A stretch of 64,000 nucleotides of DNA. Source: Trifolium pratense. Taxonomy: Eukaryota > Streptophyta > Magnoliopsida > Fabales > Fabaceae. Shown in pieces: positions 25,340 through 37,223 of the stretch. The position numbers and the translations under genes are program-made. Location of the stretch: contig NC_060059.1 of NCBI RefSeq assembly GCF_020283565.1, positions 5,401,501-5,465,500 of the forward strand. Direction: 5' to 3'. The notes under the pieces were generated by a model. The model saw only the letters and a list, made by a program, of their open reading frames with translations, did not search any database and was not told where the DNA came from. Each line of letters starts with the position of its first letter. Positions within the stretch are counted from its first letter, which is position 1.

Positions 25340-25670
25340 TTTGTAACATACATTACAAAATTAGTTAATTTCGGATCGTAACTTTTGAAATATAAAAAAG
25401 TTGAAATAAAAAATTATTTCGGAACGTAAATTCCGAAATTAGTTAATTTTGGATCCTATAATCCAAAATTAGTTAATTTTGTAACGTACGTTCCAAAATT
25501 AGTTAATTTCGGATCGTAACTTCTAAAATGTATAAAAAATTGAAAAAAAAAAAAAGTCACTTCGGAACGTACGTTCCATAATTAGTTAGTTTCGGATTGT
25601 ATCTTCCGAAATATCAATTTTTTTGAAAAAAAAAAAAATCATTTCGGAACGTAAATTCCAAAACTAACTA
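25340..25670. repeat. Array of short palindromes around ttcggaacgtacgttcc
   Basis: The motif 'ttcggaacgta[c/a][g/a]ttcc' with a spacer 'aattagttaattt' recurs about six times, alternating with 'tttcggatcgta' half-sites. Several copies are near-perfect palindromes, so single strands could form a series of hairpins. No gene overlaps. Confidence 0.75.
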
Positions 25671-26801
25671 AGGATAATTTGGTCAGAACAGGAAGTCTTA
25701 AAACAACATAGGGGCCGATTGAGCAATTTTCAAGCTGCAGCTTCTAAAGGCCCAAAACATTCCAATTGGGCCAATGACCACAACAAAAGGAAAATTCTCA
25801 ATCCACTTCTCATGTTTCTTTTTCACCCTCCAGGACGCAAAAAAATTCAGAAAATATGTTTCAAAGTATTTTTCTAGTGTAAATTTTACTAAAATTTTAA
25901 CTAAAAAAAATTCGAAAAACATTTTCCAAATTTTTCTGTGCGAAAAGAGAAATTCAAGGGGTGGGTAGAGAATTTTTCGAACAAAATAGAACAATTGTGA
26001 AGTACTAGTATAGAAGTATAAAATATAAAATGTGTCCCATCGCCAAACCAACTAGAAATAGGGTCATGGCAGCCTGGTTGCTTGGAATTATTAAGAGCTA
26101 TTAATGTGTTTCTTGGCCTCTCTATCTTGAAATTGACATGATCTTCAAATTTAGATCACAGAATCCATGACCTCAAAAACACATCTTACCTTGTCTCTGT
26201 CTCATCTCGTCCTTCTGATTGTGATGCTTTTCCATCTCTTTCAGCTTTTTTCAGTCTTTAAGCACTTTCTTAGATTAAACTCTTTTTAGTACTGGTATTT
26301 CAATAATAAATTTATTTACGATTCTCCCATAATGGCGATAAACTATCAACCATTTTATTTTTTTATTTTTTGTTATCCTTTTGAAATTTCAAAATTTATA
26401 AAAGAGTAAACTCTCAAATATCCTCCTAAAATTTTAAAATTCGTCAAATATATCTCTGAAAACTGGAAATAGATAAATACTCCCTGAAATTTTAAAAAGT
26501 CAATCAAATTGCCCCTGACGTGGACTCCGGCTGGTAGTGCCAGAGGATAATTTGATTTACTTTTTAAAATTTCAGGGGGGTATTTGCCTATTTCCAAATT
26601 CAAGGGGAGTATTTGACGAATTTTAAAATTTCAAGAGAGTATTTGACAGTTTACTCATTTATAAAATATTCCCCTGAAATTTGGAAATAGTCAAATACCC
26701 CAATGAAATTGTAAAACGTCAATCAAATTACACACTGCTTCGTTTACTCCGTCTATTTTGATGAGGAAAAGATGGATGATACAAAAATTGATAAAAAATA
26801 G

Positions 26802-27208
26802 GTTTAATTAGTCTATTGGTCCCTTAAAGACATTTTAGGTTTCATAATGATCCCTTAAAGAAAAAAAGGCTCAGATTGGTCTCTTAAAAAAAAAAGGCTC
26901 GGATTGGTCCCTTAAAGACATATATGTTTGTCATATTGGTCTTTTCCGTTAAATTTTAACTCCAAATATAACAAAAAATTCCAATGGTTAAAATTTTAAA
27001 AATTAATAAGGTTTTTGGTAGACCAATTACACTTAATGACATCCACAATCCAATCAATTAAAACTAACGTTTTTTGTAAAAAAATTGATAGAAAGGACCA
27101 ATTGAGAAACGAATGTGTCTTTAAGGGACCAATCCGGACCTTTTTTTCTTTAAGGGACCATTGTGAAACCTAAAATGTCTTTAAGGGACCAAAAGACTAA
27201 TTAAGCCT
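26802..27208. mobile_element. MITE nested in the foldback element
   Basis: Inverted ends: left 'aggtttaattagtctattgg' then 'tcccttaaagacatttt'; right the inverse, ending 'gactaattaagcct'. Both flanks read 'aaaaaat', a possible 7-bp target duplication that is hard to prove in A-rich sequence. The internal part is built of repeated 'ggtcccttaaag' motifs. Confidence 0.8.
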
Positions 27209-27238
27209 AAAAAATATAATGTTGGTGATTGATGTTTC

Positions 27239-27469
27239 TTGTCTGGTTCTGAACCTGATGACTTAGATTGGTCTATTGGGTGGTTAAAACATCTTGGTTC
27301 TGATTTTGAAAGCAATGATAATGATGATGAGGATGATTCTGGTGATGATAGTTTTGCTATTTTGGATCCTTGTTATTCACCTGGTTGCAAGGAGGTTGAA
27401 GGCTCAAAGAAGGTGCTTTTGATGGCTCAAAATAGACGAAGTAAACGGAGTAAGAGGCAATTTGATTGA
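27239..27469 (+). pseudogene. Captured exon-like fragment, acidic protein of unknown family
   Basis: An open frame without an ATG start reads SGSEPDDLDWSIGWLKHLGS, then an Asp/Glu-rich run, then FAILDPCYSPGCKEVEGSKK. Amino-acid composition looks like real protein rather than translated repeat, and the sequence is unique within an inverted-repeat element. I take it as a captured gene piece. The parent gene is not recognised, and the last ~40 bases are element arm. Confidence 0.4.
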
Positions 27470-27621
27470 CGTTTTACAATTTCAGAGGATATTTGCCTAT
27501 TTCCAAATTTCAGAAAGTATTTGACAAATTAAAATTTCAAAGGGTATTTGAGAATTCACTTTTTTATTTTTTACAGAACTATCAATGAATATTATTGAAG
27601 AGTTCTTCACTCTTTACACTA

Positions 27622-28268
27622 TGTTTGATTTTGAGGAAAGATAGTAGGATGGAAAGAAAGTGAGTGGATGATCCACTTTCCACCGTTTGGTTACACTCTA
27701 AAAGGTAGAGGAAAGAAAATTTCAGGTGGCAGCCATATTTACATAAAAAGACAATAGTAACCCTTTTTTTTTTAACAAGACAATAGTAACCCTATATAAT
27801 GTTTATTTTAATACTAGTAATATATGCAACAACAATAATTTTTGAAGACGGCAAGTGAACTGTGCAACGCAGTGAAGGTTAGATGTACTGTTGTATGTAT
27901 ACTCCACTTCCTCTCTTTCTTTTTTTTAATAAATGTTATTAAATACTCCTTTTTTTCGTTAAAATTCTTTTAATTAATTTTCGAAAACATTTTTTTTACA
28001 AGAATTTTGGAAAACATTCAATTTAATTGTTTAATTGAAATATAAAAAGTTTCACTTATGATTTAATTAAAGTTGTTAATAAAAAATTAAATAAAAATCA
28101 AAGAGTGTTGAGTTTACTTTTGTCATTTTGCAAATATAAATCTTACTTTTTAACTTTCTTTCCTTTCACTTTCTCTTATACCAAACAACTTCAAAATCAC
28201 TTCACTTTCCACTCACTTTCTTTCCTTTCACTTTCTTTCCTCTTACTTTCTTTAGTGATCCAAACACA
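27622..28268. mobile_element. Foldback MITE (tgtttgg..ggaaagaaagtgagtgg ends)
   Basis: The left end is rich in 'ggaaagaaagtgagtgg'; the right end (28150-28268) is its inverse ('ccactcactttctttcc', then 'gatccaaacac'). Middle AT-rich, no coding. Confidence 0.65.
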
Positions 28269-28315
28269 CCCTTATTTATAGTGTGCGAGTAGTACTGTCT
28301 TCAATCTTAACACAT

Positions 28316-28811
28316 TGTTTGTTTTAAGGGAAATTTGGATGTAATGGAAAGTTGGAAGGAAAGAATGATTTAGGCGTGGGTCCCACAAGAAAACTTTCCT
28401 CCCACTAATGGAGAGAAAGCTTTCTCTTATGTTATTTTTTGGCTATTTACCTTTATGCTCCTTTAAGTCTTGCGCATTACTTGAACTTTTTTTAAAATTA
28501 ATTTTAAATCTTGCTAAACAATACTAATATAATTTCACTAGTGTCAATAAATAATTATAGTGTTTTGTTCAGGCTTTTTGTAAAATAAATATGTATAAGT
28601 AGAAAAATTTATAGTATATAAGAAAATATTTGCATTCTTCTAAATAAAAACATTTATATAAATGAGGGTATTTATGTCATTGAGTAAAATATATCTTTCT
28701 TTCCACTTTCACTCGTACCAAACAATCAAAAAATCATCTTATTTTTCTTTCACTTTCTACTCACTTTCATTTCTTCAACTTTCTTTCCTTTCAATATCCA
28801 AACAAAACATT
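28316..28811. mobile_element. Second foldback MITE of the same family
   Basis: Starts 'tgtttgttttaagggaaatt' with 'ggaaagttggaaggaaag' and ends with the inverse ('ctttctttcctttcaatatcc' region, then 'aaacaaaaca'). It lies just after the previous copy but is clearly diverged from it. Confidence 0.6.
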
Positions 28812-29657
28812 AATATAAAAAAAAATTACTTTTAAATTCATTAAAAATTTAACTATCTAATTTATAATATTAGAATAAATACATTAAATCCTAATAAATT
28901 TTAATATAAGGGTATTTGCACATGTTAAGGTATCTTAATATAAAAATTTAACTTTTAATGCTTGAAAAGTTAAAATTTAATGTTTCAACATTATTTTTTT
29001 TTTGGTAGAAATGTTTCAACATTTAATACTTTCTATCTTAATATAAAAATTTAACTTTTAATGCTTTTGGTACGTATGTTAACTTTCTCCTGAAAATAAT
29101 AACAAACTAGGATTGGAATTCTCTCCTAAGTACCTTTTATTCATGTTGCTGATAATCACTCACAACCATTAAATTAAAAAAAATGAAATACGCTAAACAC
29201 AAAGTTGATCCAATTCCGTCAAACTATCATACTTTGTAGAAATTGATTGGTGAACAAGACATATATCTCTCCACTGAAAATTGAATTGCCGTCCTTTTCC
29301 AACATATTAATTTCACTCACTGATAGTCTCATACTCCTCCAGTCAGTCAATAAAGAAGTTTCTCTGAGGTAAACTTTCCATCACCAGTAGCTACTAAACC
29401 TGAGCTAAGATAAAGTGAAAAAGGTATATCTATTCCATATACGTCATATGATATCGATAAAATGCGATACTGATACGATGATACGGAAATTTTTTTAAAA
29501 TTCCTGATACAATACGGCCTGGATACGTTATTTAAAAATTAAATATATATAAATTCACAATATATAAACATAACTAAAATTGATAATGATAAACAAATTA
29601 ACATTCAAATTACTCAAATTGAGCAAACAAGTGACAATTACATATCTTAAGTTGAGT
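28812..29657. repeat. AT-rich spacer and start of a gatacg-rich repeat
   Basis: No gene. From about 29440 repeated 'gatac'/'gtatc' motifs begin and continue after the SINE to about 30115 ('gatacgtgtatcg', 'agtatcggacg'), giving many small palindromes. The SINE at 29670 was inserted into this repeat. Confidence 0.5.
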
Positions 29658-29669
29658 ACTACCCAAAAA

Positions 29670-29814
29670 GTGGGTGTGAGGGATAACTCAACTGGTTAAG
29701 CTAATTGAGGTAAGGGTTAAGGAGTTGGAGATCCAGAGTTCAAGTTTTGACAAGGAGAAAAACTAACATAACAATATAATATACTAACAATTTGCTTATA
29801 AAAAATATATACGC
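29670..29814 (+). mobile_element. tRNA-derived SINE with 12-bp target-site duplication
   Basis: Box A-like 'gataactcaactggttaag' and box B-like 'gagttcaagttttga' in the right order and spacing. Flanked by perfect 'actacccaaaaa' at 29658-29669 and 29815-29826. 145 bp; a different family from the SINE at 10401. Confidence 0.85.
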
Positions 29815-30165
29815 ACTACCCAAAAACAATATAGTTGATAACATCATACTCTAACATTTAATACCTAAGAGGAAACACAAATTATATTAGTTTTCTTTCC
29901 TACGTTTCCATCATCAAAGAACATTAATTGCCCGATACTTTTTCGATACGCGTATCAAAGAAGTATCCGACACGTATCAGTTATATATATTTTTTTAAAT
30001 AATATTAATTGCTGATACTTATCCGATACGTGTATCGAAAAGTATCGGACGAATATCAATATTGAGTACGTATCGAATACGATATTTCGCCATTTTTGAA
30101 GTATCGTGGCTCACAAATTCGAGGCATATTAGTTATTTTGTCATCTAAAAATTGAAAACCTTTTT

Positions 30166-30304
30166 AACAAACACACTCCAACACACTCTCTTTTATTTGT
30201 TGAAATTCACATGGGTCCCATAAAAAAATATGGACCCATATAACTTTTATGGGACCCATATAAATTTTAACCAATAGAAGAGAATGTGTTAGAGTGTGTT
30301 TGTT
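30166..30304. mobile_element. Short foldback MITE
   Basis: Left arm 'aacaaacacactccaacaca' and right arm inverse ending 'agagtgtgtttgtt', about 57 bp each, meeting at 'gggtcccat' / 'atgggaccc'. No coding. Confidence 0.75.
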
Positions 30305-32480
30305 ATTGGAGTGTGTTGCTAGCACTCCTCTTACTTTTATTTCTCTGAGGAAATTTTAATTTTATTTATTATTTTATACACACTTTAATATGTGTAAAAA
30401 TGAAATGTTTTTCTTATAAATACTAAAACTCGGAGAGTAACTTAAATTAATAGTGGTATGTTAAAAGTGTCCTAAAAACATTTTTTAAAATATAAAAAAA
30501 TGGCAATATTATATTAAAAAACTTAACTTTTTTTTTTACACAAACATAACTTATACTCGATAGGTGGTTTGAAAGGTGGGTGATTCTTTTTGCAACTTAT
30601 TTGCCTGCTTTGTGTTTGAAATGAATGTAATAATAGACATTTAAAAATTCAGCGAAACACATAGCTCAATTGTTGGATAAAGTCAATTTTATTTTTTTTG
30701 TGTATGAAGGCGAAAAATGTTAATTTTGTCTTTAGCTCATAGTTAGTGGTTGAGCTCGTTCACTTGTCTGGGTATCGGCTAATTTGGTTGTATTGTCTTT
30801 TTTCGGATGACCTCTTCTAACTTTTAGTGGTCTTTTCTGGTATATTTTGTGCTAGAGTGACTACTTTGTTGATGTTAATATATTTTATTTTTCTCGTTCA
30901 AAAAAAAAACTTTTAATTTTTTTTTAAAAAATTTCACCACCAGTATCCGGCTCATTACACCACTAAATTTAATTCGAAGGTCGGTTCTAATATTGAATGG
31001 TTTCAGCCTCTTTTGATCGCAGTGCAAGAAATGGAACCATGTAATAAAGACAATACTATCTCGTTACTAATATAATATATATGATCCATGGAGGAACTCT
31101 ATGATCTTTTGGAAAGTCATCATACAGTAGATTTTGTTTTGATATAGTAATATTAGTAGTTGTTTTTGTTTCAATCAATCTCATTGGTTCAGTTCTGTCC
31201 CATCTCATTACGTCTCCTCTGTCTTTCACCATTGCAAATTGCAAACTCAAATAGTCAAATTAATTGCATCAGTACTATACTGACCCACAAAAACAGCTGC
31301 TCTGCTGGTGCTAATATAGGAGAAGAGTATATAATCTCACACAGTGTAGGTGGAATCATGATCTATGATATTCCAAATGCGTAATGTATTTTTCTTATTC
31401 AACATGTTAGACTTTGGAGTGATTGATTGAGTAATATTGTAGGTCAAAAGCACTAGGGGTGCTCTAGACATAATTTTTGAACATCATAGGGTAAATGGAC
31501 TCTCAAAATAATTTTTGAGTTCGATTTTCTTCTACACTTTGTGTGTGTTCAGTCTTTTTTGTTCCATATCAATGAAAAAGAGAGGAAAAATTGAGTGAAA
31601 GGTTGAAATTAAGGAGAGAGGACCTTCGATTGCATATCTCATTAAGGTTGGTGCATCTCTTTGGGCATGGAGAAACATTTGAAATTTTCATTTCTTATTT
31701 TGGAGGCGCCGTTTCTTTAAATTTATGGAATTCAGTTAATCCTTGTCACTATAGTATTGCATTGATCGATATCAACAATTAACTTATTCTTCAATCAATT
31801 ATATTATTCTTTTTACTCTCTACAATAAAACACTTTAGTCATTTTTATCTTGAACATCAAATTAGAAGTAAAGTATATATAATATAAACAGCTATTTAAT
31901 AAATCAATTGTTATATATATAATACATGCACCAAATATTTTTAGGTAACATCTCGTGCTATTGTCACTACATAGAAACCAAACCAAACAAACATCCATCC
32001 TAATATATTAGCTAGTTCTCTCAACTCATTTTTTGTATCCAAATATCATGCTCTACTCTACCGCTTATTTTCAACCACAATTTCATTAGTCAAGTACAAT
32101 ACATATTATGACACGTACCGATAATATACACGCACCCATTAATGCATGGTTTCCCTACAAATTGCTATCCATTTATTATTGGGATATTTCCCCGCCCATA
32201 TTGAAAGGTAGTGTACCCGATATATGGTGAAATTGCAACAAAACCGTGTGAATTGTCAACGTCTTGTATGCTTATTTACCTATTAAGGTTCGACGTTAAG
32301 GTTGTACAGTTGTACTTAATAGTCGAGGTCGCTTTGTATGCTTTTGTGACTTTCAGAGTTCAGTTTTGGTTGTTGTAAAATCATATACTGAGAGACAACA
32401 AAGTATATATGCGATATAGACTTTAATTTAAACAATATTTTGTATTGTTTTTGTTATACGATTACAACTTTTGACTTTAA
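30305..32480. other. Intergenic with a worn SINE-like copy
   Basis: 30950-31050 resembles the element at 46840-46977 ('tcggttctaatattgaatgg' versus 'tcagttctagtatcgagtgg'). A poly(A)-like tract at about 30899-30910 may be the end of another retroposon. No gene is supported. Confidence 0.35.
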
Positions 32481-32870
32481 CAGTTTTACGAGCTAGGGCA
32501 ATGTCGCCCATAAAGCCCAACATTTTTCGAGTTCCCTGTTTATTAAAATTGTTAAGGACATATATTTCTTGGATGTTTTCAAGCAACTTATACTAATGAT
32601 TTTCTTCTCCACATCGATGGATTAGGCCAGCCCAACATTCTTCTATTATTTTTTATTGATGAAGTTTGTCTTGATTGTAGTAAAACTCTTCCTATAGATT
32701 TGGGGAGCACGCCATTTATTGTAGAAAACTCTCAGGCTTCAAATATATACACAACTTTGTTCACAATCATATTTTTTTATGTTTTTATGCACGCAAGAGT
32801 ATTTGTGAAGAAAGAGATGCTTGAAAACTTCTTGACTAACCTATTGAGGGAAACATGCATATGTGAACCT
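32480..32870 (+). pseudogene. Decayed retroelement coding fragment, copy 1
   Basis: A frame with several stops contains FFIDEVCLDCSKTLPIDLGS and VKKEMLENFLTNLLRE. These align piece by piece with the better-preserved fragment at 33780-34370 (FFIDKVCSVYRKMCLYTFGK and MKKDAPMNLLTNPQEK). Both resemble the region following reverse transcriptase in a retroelement protein family common in plant genomes. Non-functional. Confidence 0.55.
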
Positions 32871-33779
32871 GACTAAAAAAATTTCACTTGTAGGATTGAC
32901 GATTGAGAATTTTACTATATGATAAGCGATTCTCAAAATGCTTCAAGCAATGTGGCTAAAAGCCTTAATATGAGAAATATTATTCTTACAATTAACATGC
33001 ATGCAGCGCGCCTTTATTTTGTTTGCATTTTACATTTTTAGAATTTTAGAAATAAAAGTTGTAGATTTTTTAAATGAATTCAAAAAATAATAATAATGTT
33101 GTGTGTTCTAGATCGGTGAATATAGTATTTAAAATGAATGTTTGTGGGTATGGAGTATATAAAATAATAGTAGTACTTTTTTAGTTTTTACTCATCATTC
33201 GGATTCACTACGGTACGGCCCCCACGTAGTAGTACTCGAGTATGAAAATATTCCTTGTCATTATTTGTTTCAGTTTCAAAATATTTTTTCAAATTAAAGA
33301 AGACAAGTGAGGCTAATATGTGTTTGATAGGACACAAGAGCTTCAAATACAATTAGTACTACAATTTGTTTAATGAACTGAAATTGAATTAGTCAAAGAA
33401 AAAGTTACACCGTGCAGTGGCAGTGCGGTGTTGTAGAGAGGTGATTGTGAAATGAAGAAGATGATGACGTAGCAAACCATGCGCAATGAAAACACACACT
33501 GACACTGACACTGTTTGTTGTAGTAGTATAGTACTACTACTGTACTGTACTACTAGTAGTTGTTTGTTGCCTTTGAGATGAGCAACAAAAACCTGCCGCA
33601 CCGCACCTTAATCAATTACAGTACCTGTTTGCTTTGCACCAATTTCATACACGTACTCCTCTTCTTCCTTTCCATGTCAAAATGAAGCTCACTTAAATAA
33701 AACAATAGTAGTACCAGAGGGAGTAAGTAATTGTTTAGTATATGAAAGTAAATTATGACAACATATGTCAAAGGTTGAA
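32871..33779. other. AT-rich spacer between retroelement relics
   Basis: No gene. 33510-33560 holds a small self-complementary stretch ('gtagtagtatagtactacta'). Confidence 0.4.
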
Positions 33780-34370
33780 TATCATATTATTATCAGGTAT
33801 CGTCTCATAATTTTATTATTTTTTATTGATAAAGTTTGTTCTGTTTATCGTAAGATGTGTTTATATACTTTTGGGAAGCACACAATTCATTGTAAGGAAC
33901 TTTCAGACTTCCAATATTTGCATAACTTGGTTAGAAATGCTTTTTATTTGATTTTAGGCGTGAAATAATATATGAAGAAAGATGCGCCAATGAATTTATT
34001 GACTAATCCACAAGAGAAGAGATCAACACTTAGGCTAGATGAATGTTCTAGTGTATGGTTGGTTAGAGGAAAATATGTTTGTCTGGACTTGACTAGAGTT
34101 TTTCCGCTCATAGTATGGAACATTGAAGATTTTACCGTGGAACAAACCATTGTCAAAGTTGCTTCAAGTAAAGTGATCACCCACAAGAAAATATGTTCTC
34201 ACAATCAACATATTTCTACATCATTTGCGTTTGACACTTTTAACTTTCTAACCCCAAATGTTATGAATCTTTCGAAAAAAATTCAAAGGATAATACATAA
34301 TAATGTTGTCTTTCTTAAATCTATTAATATAATTTTTCAAATAATTGATTTTAGCATAAAACAAGATTAA
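33780..34370 (+). pseudogene. Retroelement coding fragment (post-reverse-transcriptase region), copy 2
   Basis: One reading frame runs from about 33780 to 34370, broken by a single TAA at 33966-33968. Landmarks are FGKHTIHCKEL (a His/Cys motif), LHNLVRNAFYLI, MKKDAPMNLLTNP, STLRLDE, GKYVCLDLTRVFPLI, FTVEQTIVKVASSK and ISTSFAFDTFNFL. This order matches the C-terminal part of reverse-transcriptase-type proteins widespread in legume genomes, sometimes annotated as 'auxilin-like'. No reverse transcriptase motif precedes it here. It is a truncated, inactive relic; identification is from recalled family pattern. Confidence 0.65.
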
Positions 34371-35265
34371 CGGCACAAGTTATTGGACATAAGTCACTCA
34401 TATTAGTGTGAAATTAGTGTGGTTAAATTGTTTTTAATATATTTGTAATTTAAAAACTAGAGATTATTTAGAGCGATGTTAATAGTTTAAAGAAACTATT
34501 TATTCTCGTCTTAAAAAAACAAAAAACTATTTATACTCAATTTAATAGTGTAGGACTCAAACAATTTGAATCCTTAAATTAACAAAATTTATACCAAAAG
34601 AAGTTGGAATACCAACCGAAATTTAAAGACGCAAATATACCACAATTCATCTCTAGTAGTAATCTATTAAAGGTGATGTATTGAAAATGATTTTTAATTC
34701 AATCCAAACCACCCCAAACAAACATATATATATCTAGCTGTTTTTGAATGTTTTGTAGATGATTGCAACTTTATATATTTTTGATGAATTTCATTCTCAA
34801 ATTTTGTTGGTAAAAATAATGTTTTAAGAAAAGTTGATGATGTGTGGGAAATTTTATGGTCGGTGGCTTGATGACCATGTACTACATATTATATGTATGT
34901 GGAAGATGTGTGATTCCCAATCATTTGTGGTTCAATTCTTTCTTTCTCCTTCGAAGGTTTCTTTGCAATAAGTTTATGGCCCATTTCATTAAATTCTCCA
35001 GATGGATACAGATCACCACCGTCACTCCACTAGTTGTTCAGCTCTATAGATTGTGTCCAATCCAACTGCCACCATTATTTATTCAGTTTATCCTCCAATG
35101 GACAGTGATATTGTAGCACTCTTTTATTATACTCTTTTTCAATTTAGAGACCTATTTAAAATTAGTAAAGAGTAGCAATTTAAATATAAACCTTATCTAA
35201 ACTTAATTAAACCTGACTGACAGATGGTATGTTTTTAAATTTACAAATTTGATAAAAGAAATCGA
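34371..35265. other. AT-rich spacer, no gene seen
   Basis: A 90-codon frame (34844-35116) has no recognisable domain and is probably chance. Confidence 0.4.
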
Positions 35266-35430
35266 GAATGGATTCTCTCAAGTGTAATTTATACTTGAGA
35301 GAATAAAGTGTGGTTTATTACCATTGATCAAGAGAGATAAACATATAAAACTTTAGAGAAAATAAATTTAGATGGTGTTATATTACACTTTACTCTCTCA
35401 AGTGTAAATCACACTTGAGAGAATCTATTC
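35266..35430. mobile_element. MITE whose ends are themselves palindromic
   Basis: Left end 'gaatggattctctcaagtgt' and inverted right end 'acacttgagagaatctattc'. Each end also contains an internal palindrome (ctctcaagtg...cacttgagag type). 165 bp in total, no coding. Confidence 0.8.
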
Positions 35431-35826
35431 ACAAAGAAATGTATTATTTAGGACAAATTTGCAATAGAAAAATGACCAACTTTTTAATTGGTATTGTACT
35501 TAGTTTTGACATATCTTTTAATTAGGTTGCAGATTTAAATTTAATAATGTTAGAAATTTTAAGGGTAAATTTGTTAGAATAAAAATCCAACCGGAAATTG
35601 TAAAAATAGAAATAAATATCCAACTTTGAAATTACCCTAATAAACAAATAAATAAATAAATACAAAAATAATGACCTCTATCATAAATTAAAATAATATT
35701 CTGCCTTTTACCATAAAAATGGCATGGCATACGAAATTTTTCCCAGTTTAAGGATATATATATACTGTACATGTTGACGTTATTTTCTGGAAAATTTAAT
35801 CCATGAGTAGAGTAATACTCCTACAT

Positions 35827-35990
35827 AACCAAGTCATCGGACTCAAGTGATTAATTAGCTTCACAAAAAGGACGGATTTCGGAAGAATTCGGGTTCGATT
35901 CCTGAATGGAACAATTTCTCGCAGTTAAACTCTAGACTACTATGGTCTCTTTTCCCTAGGAAGTAGAGGGTTATAGAAAAGAAAAAAAAT
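35827..35990 (+). mobile_element. tRNA-derived SINE with 16-bp target-site duplication
   Basis: Box A-like 'ggactcaagtgattaa', box B 'gggttcgattcc', and an A-rich tail (gaaaagaaaaaaaat). Flanked by perfect 'agtaatactcctacat' at 35811-35826 and 35991-36006. 164 bp; a third SINE family in this window. Confidence 0.9.
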
Positions 35991-36409
35991 AGTAATACTC
36001 CTACATTTATAATAAGTTAACTTGGACAAACAAATACTAAGCTTTAATTAAGTTTGTGAATTGTGATGATGTTCATTCAACACACGCATCACAGTGTTAG
36101 ATACGAGTCTTCAAATTTCTTTAAAAAAAAAAAAAAGAAACAAAATCTCAGCAATAATAAATAAACTGCAATCTGACGATATTTAACACACAGTCACATT
36201 ACTGCAGAAATTACTAGTCTTCAGTAAATTTTGAGACATATACAGTTGTGATGTAACTTAAGTTTCATTTAAAGCTATGTGCATAAAGGGATTTCAATTT
36301 GTCGCAGTGGGTAGTTATTGATTTTAGCTGATTTGAGATCTACGGCAGAGATCATTTTAGCTGATTTTCAGTGGGTAGTTATTGATTTTAGCTATGTGTC
36401 ATACGAATG

Positions 36410-36590
36410 TCTTACAGGTGTCGGACACTGATCAAAAGAGTGTCAAACTAAAGGAAAAATTGATTTTTTTTTCCGACATTGATATGAGTTATCCGACAGG
36501 TGTCGGACGAGTGTCGGACACCGACAGGTGTCGGACGAGTGTCGGACACCGACAGGTGTCGGACACCGACACGTGTCGGACACCGCGGCA
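36410..36590. repeat. gtgtcgg/ccgacac palindromic array
   Basis: 'caggtgtcggac' and 'gagtgtcggacaccgac' units repeat several times between 36415 and 36585, giving overlapping perfect palindromes (ggtgtcggacacc). It is much more GC-rich than its surroundings. Related to sequence at 16310-16505 and 59150-59300. Confidence 0.75.
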
Positions 36591-37223
36591 CGCCTAATGA
36601 TAGAGGTGTCGGTGCTTCTTTATATGTATGGTCTTTGATTTTCGGATTTGAATCATCTCCAATTTTTTCTCGTGTTTTCTCTCATATTTTTTTAATTAAA
36701 GAGTTGATTTTCTCTCCTTTTTATTCTTTGTAATTTATCGATCCTTAGATTAAAAAAAAAGAATAGAAAACATAAGGGAAAATTGAAGATGATCTAAATT
36801 CAGCCAAATAATTAAATTGGTAAATTTTCATTGATTATTAGATATATTACTAATAATTCAATCATGGCTAGCTTAGAAAAAAATGTATTTACATATAATT
36901 TTTTTATGTGGTATTTTATTATATATAAATTCTATTGTAGATATTATAGTATTTATTTTTAAATATAGTCTGTTACTTTTAGTATTTCTTTTTTGGGTAA
37001 CTTTTCATAGATTGATTTATTTATCATCTCACTACACTTTTATTATTTAACAACAAAAATTATCGGTAGGTAATAATTTTATTTATTTATCATTTTATCT
37101 TTTTTATTCAATCTTATAATTTTTAAAAGAATGAGATCACGATAATCCAGGATTTAACTACAATATAAATAAAATTTGGTCAAAATTTCTGTTATAAATC
37201 GATAAAGTTCAATCCTTGTACTA

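Larger units (their letters stand above)
26404..27568. mobile_element. Compound foldback element with nested MITE and captured fragment
   Basis: One inverted pair spans 26404-26656 (arms about 110 bp around a centre near 26530). The same arm sequence recurs at about 26670-26765, and inverted at about 27427-27560, so the whole is an inverted-repeat element with a duplicated left end. Between the inner arms lie a separate MITE (26802-27208) and a non-repetitive segment with an exon-like frame (27239-27427). Long inverted ends around unique sequence are typical of gene-capturing DNA elements. Target duplication not resolved. Confidence 0.7.

Noticed and set aside
34844..35116. 90-codon frame
   Set aside because: No family resemblance and no supporting context.
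36382..36733. Frames with repeated CRTPTGVGRVSDTD-like words
   Set aside because: Translation of the gtgtcgg palindrome array, not a protein.
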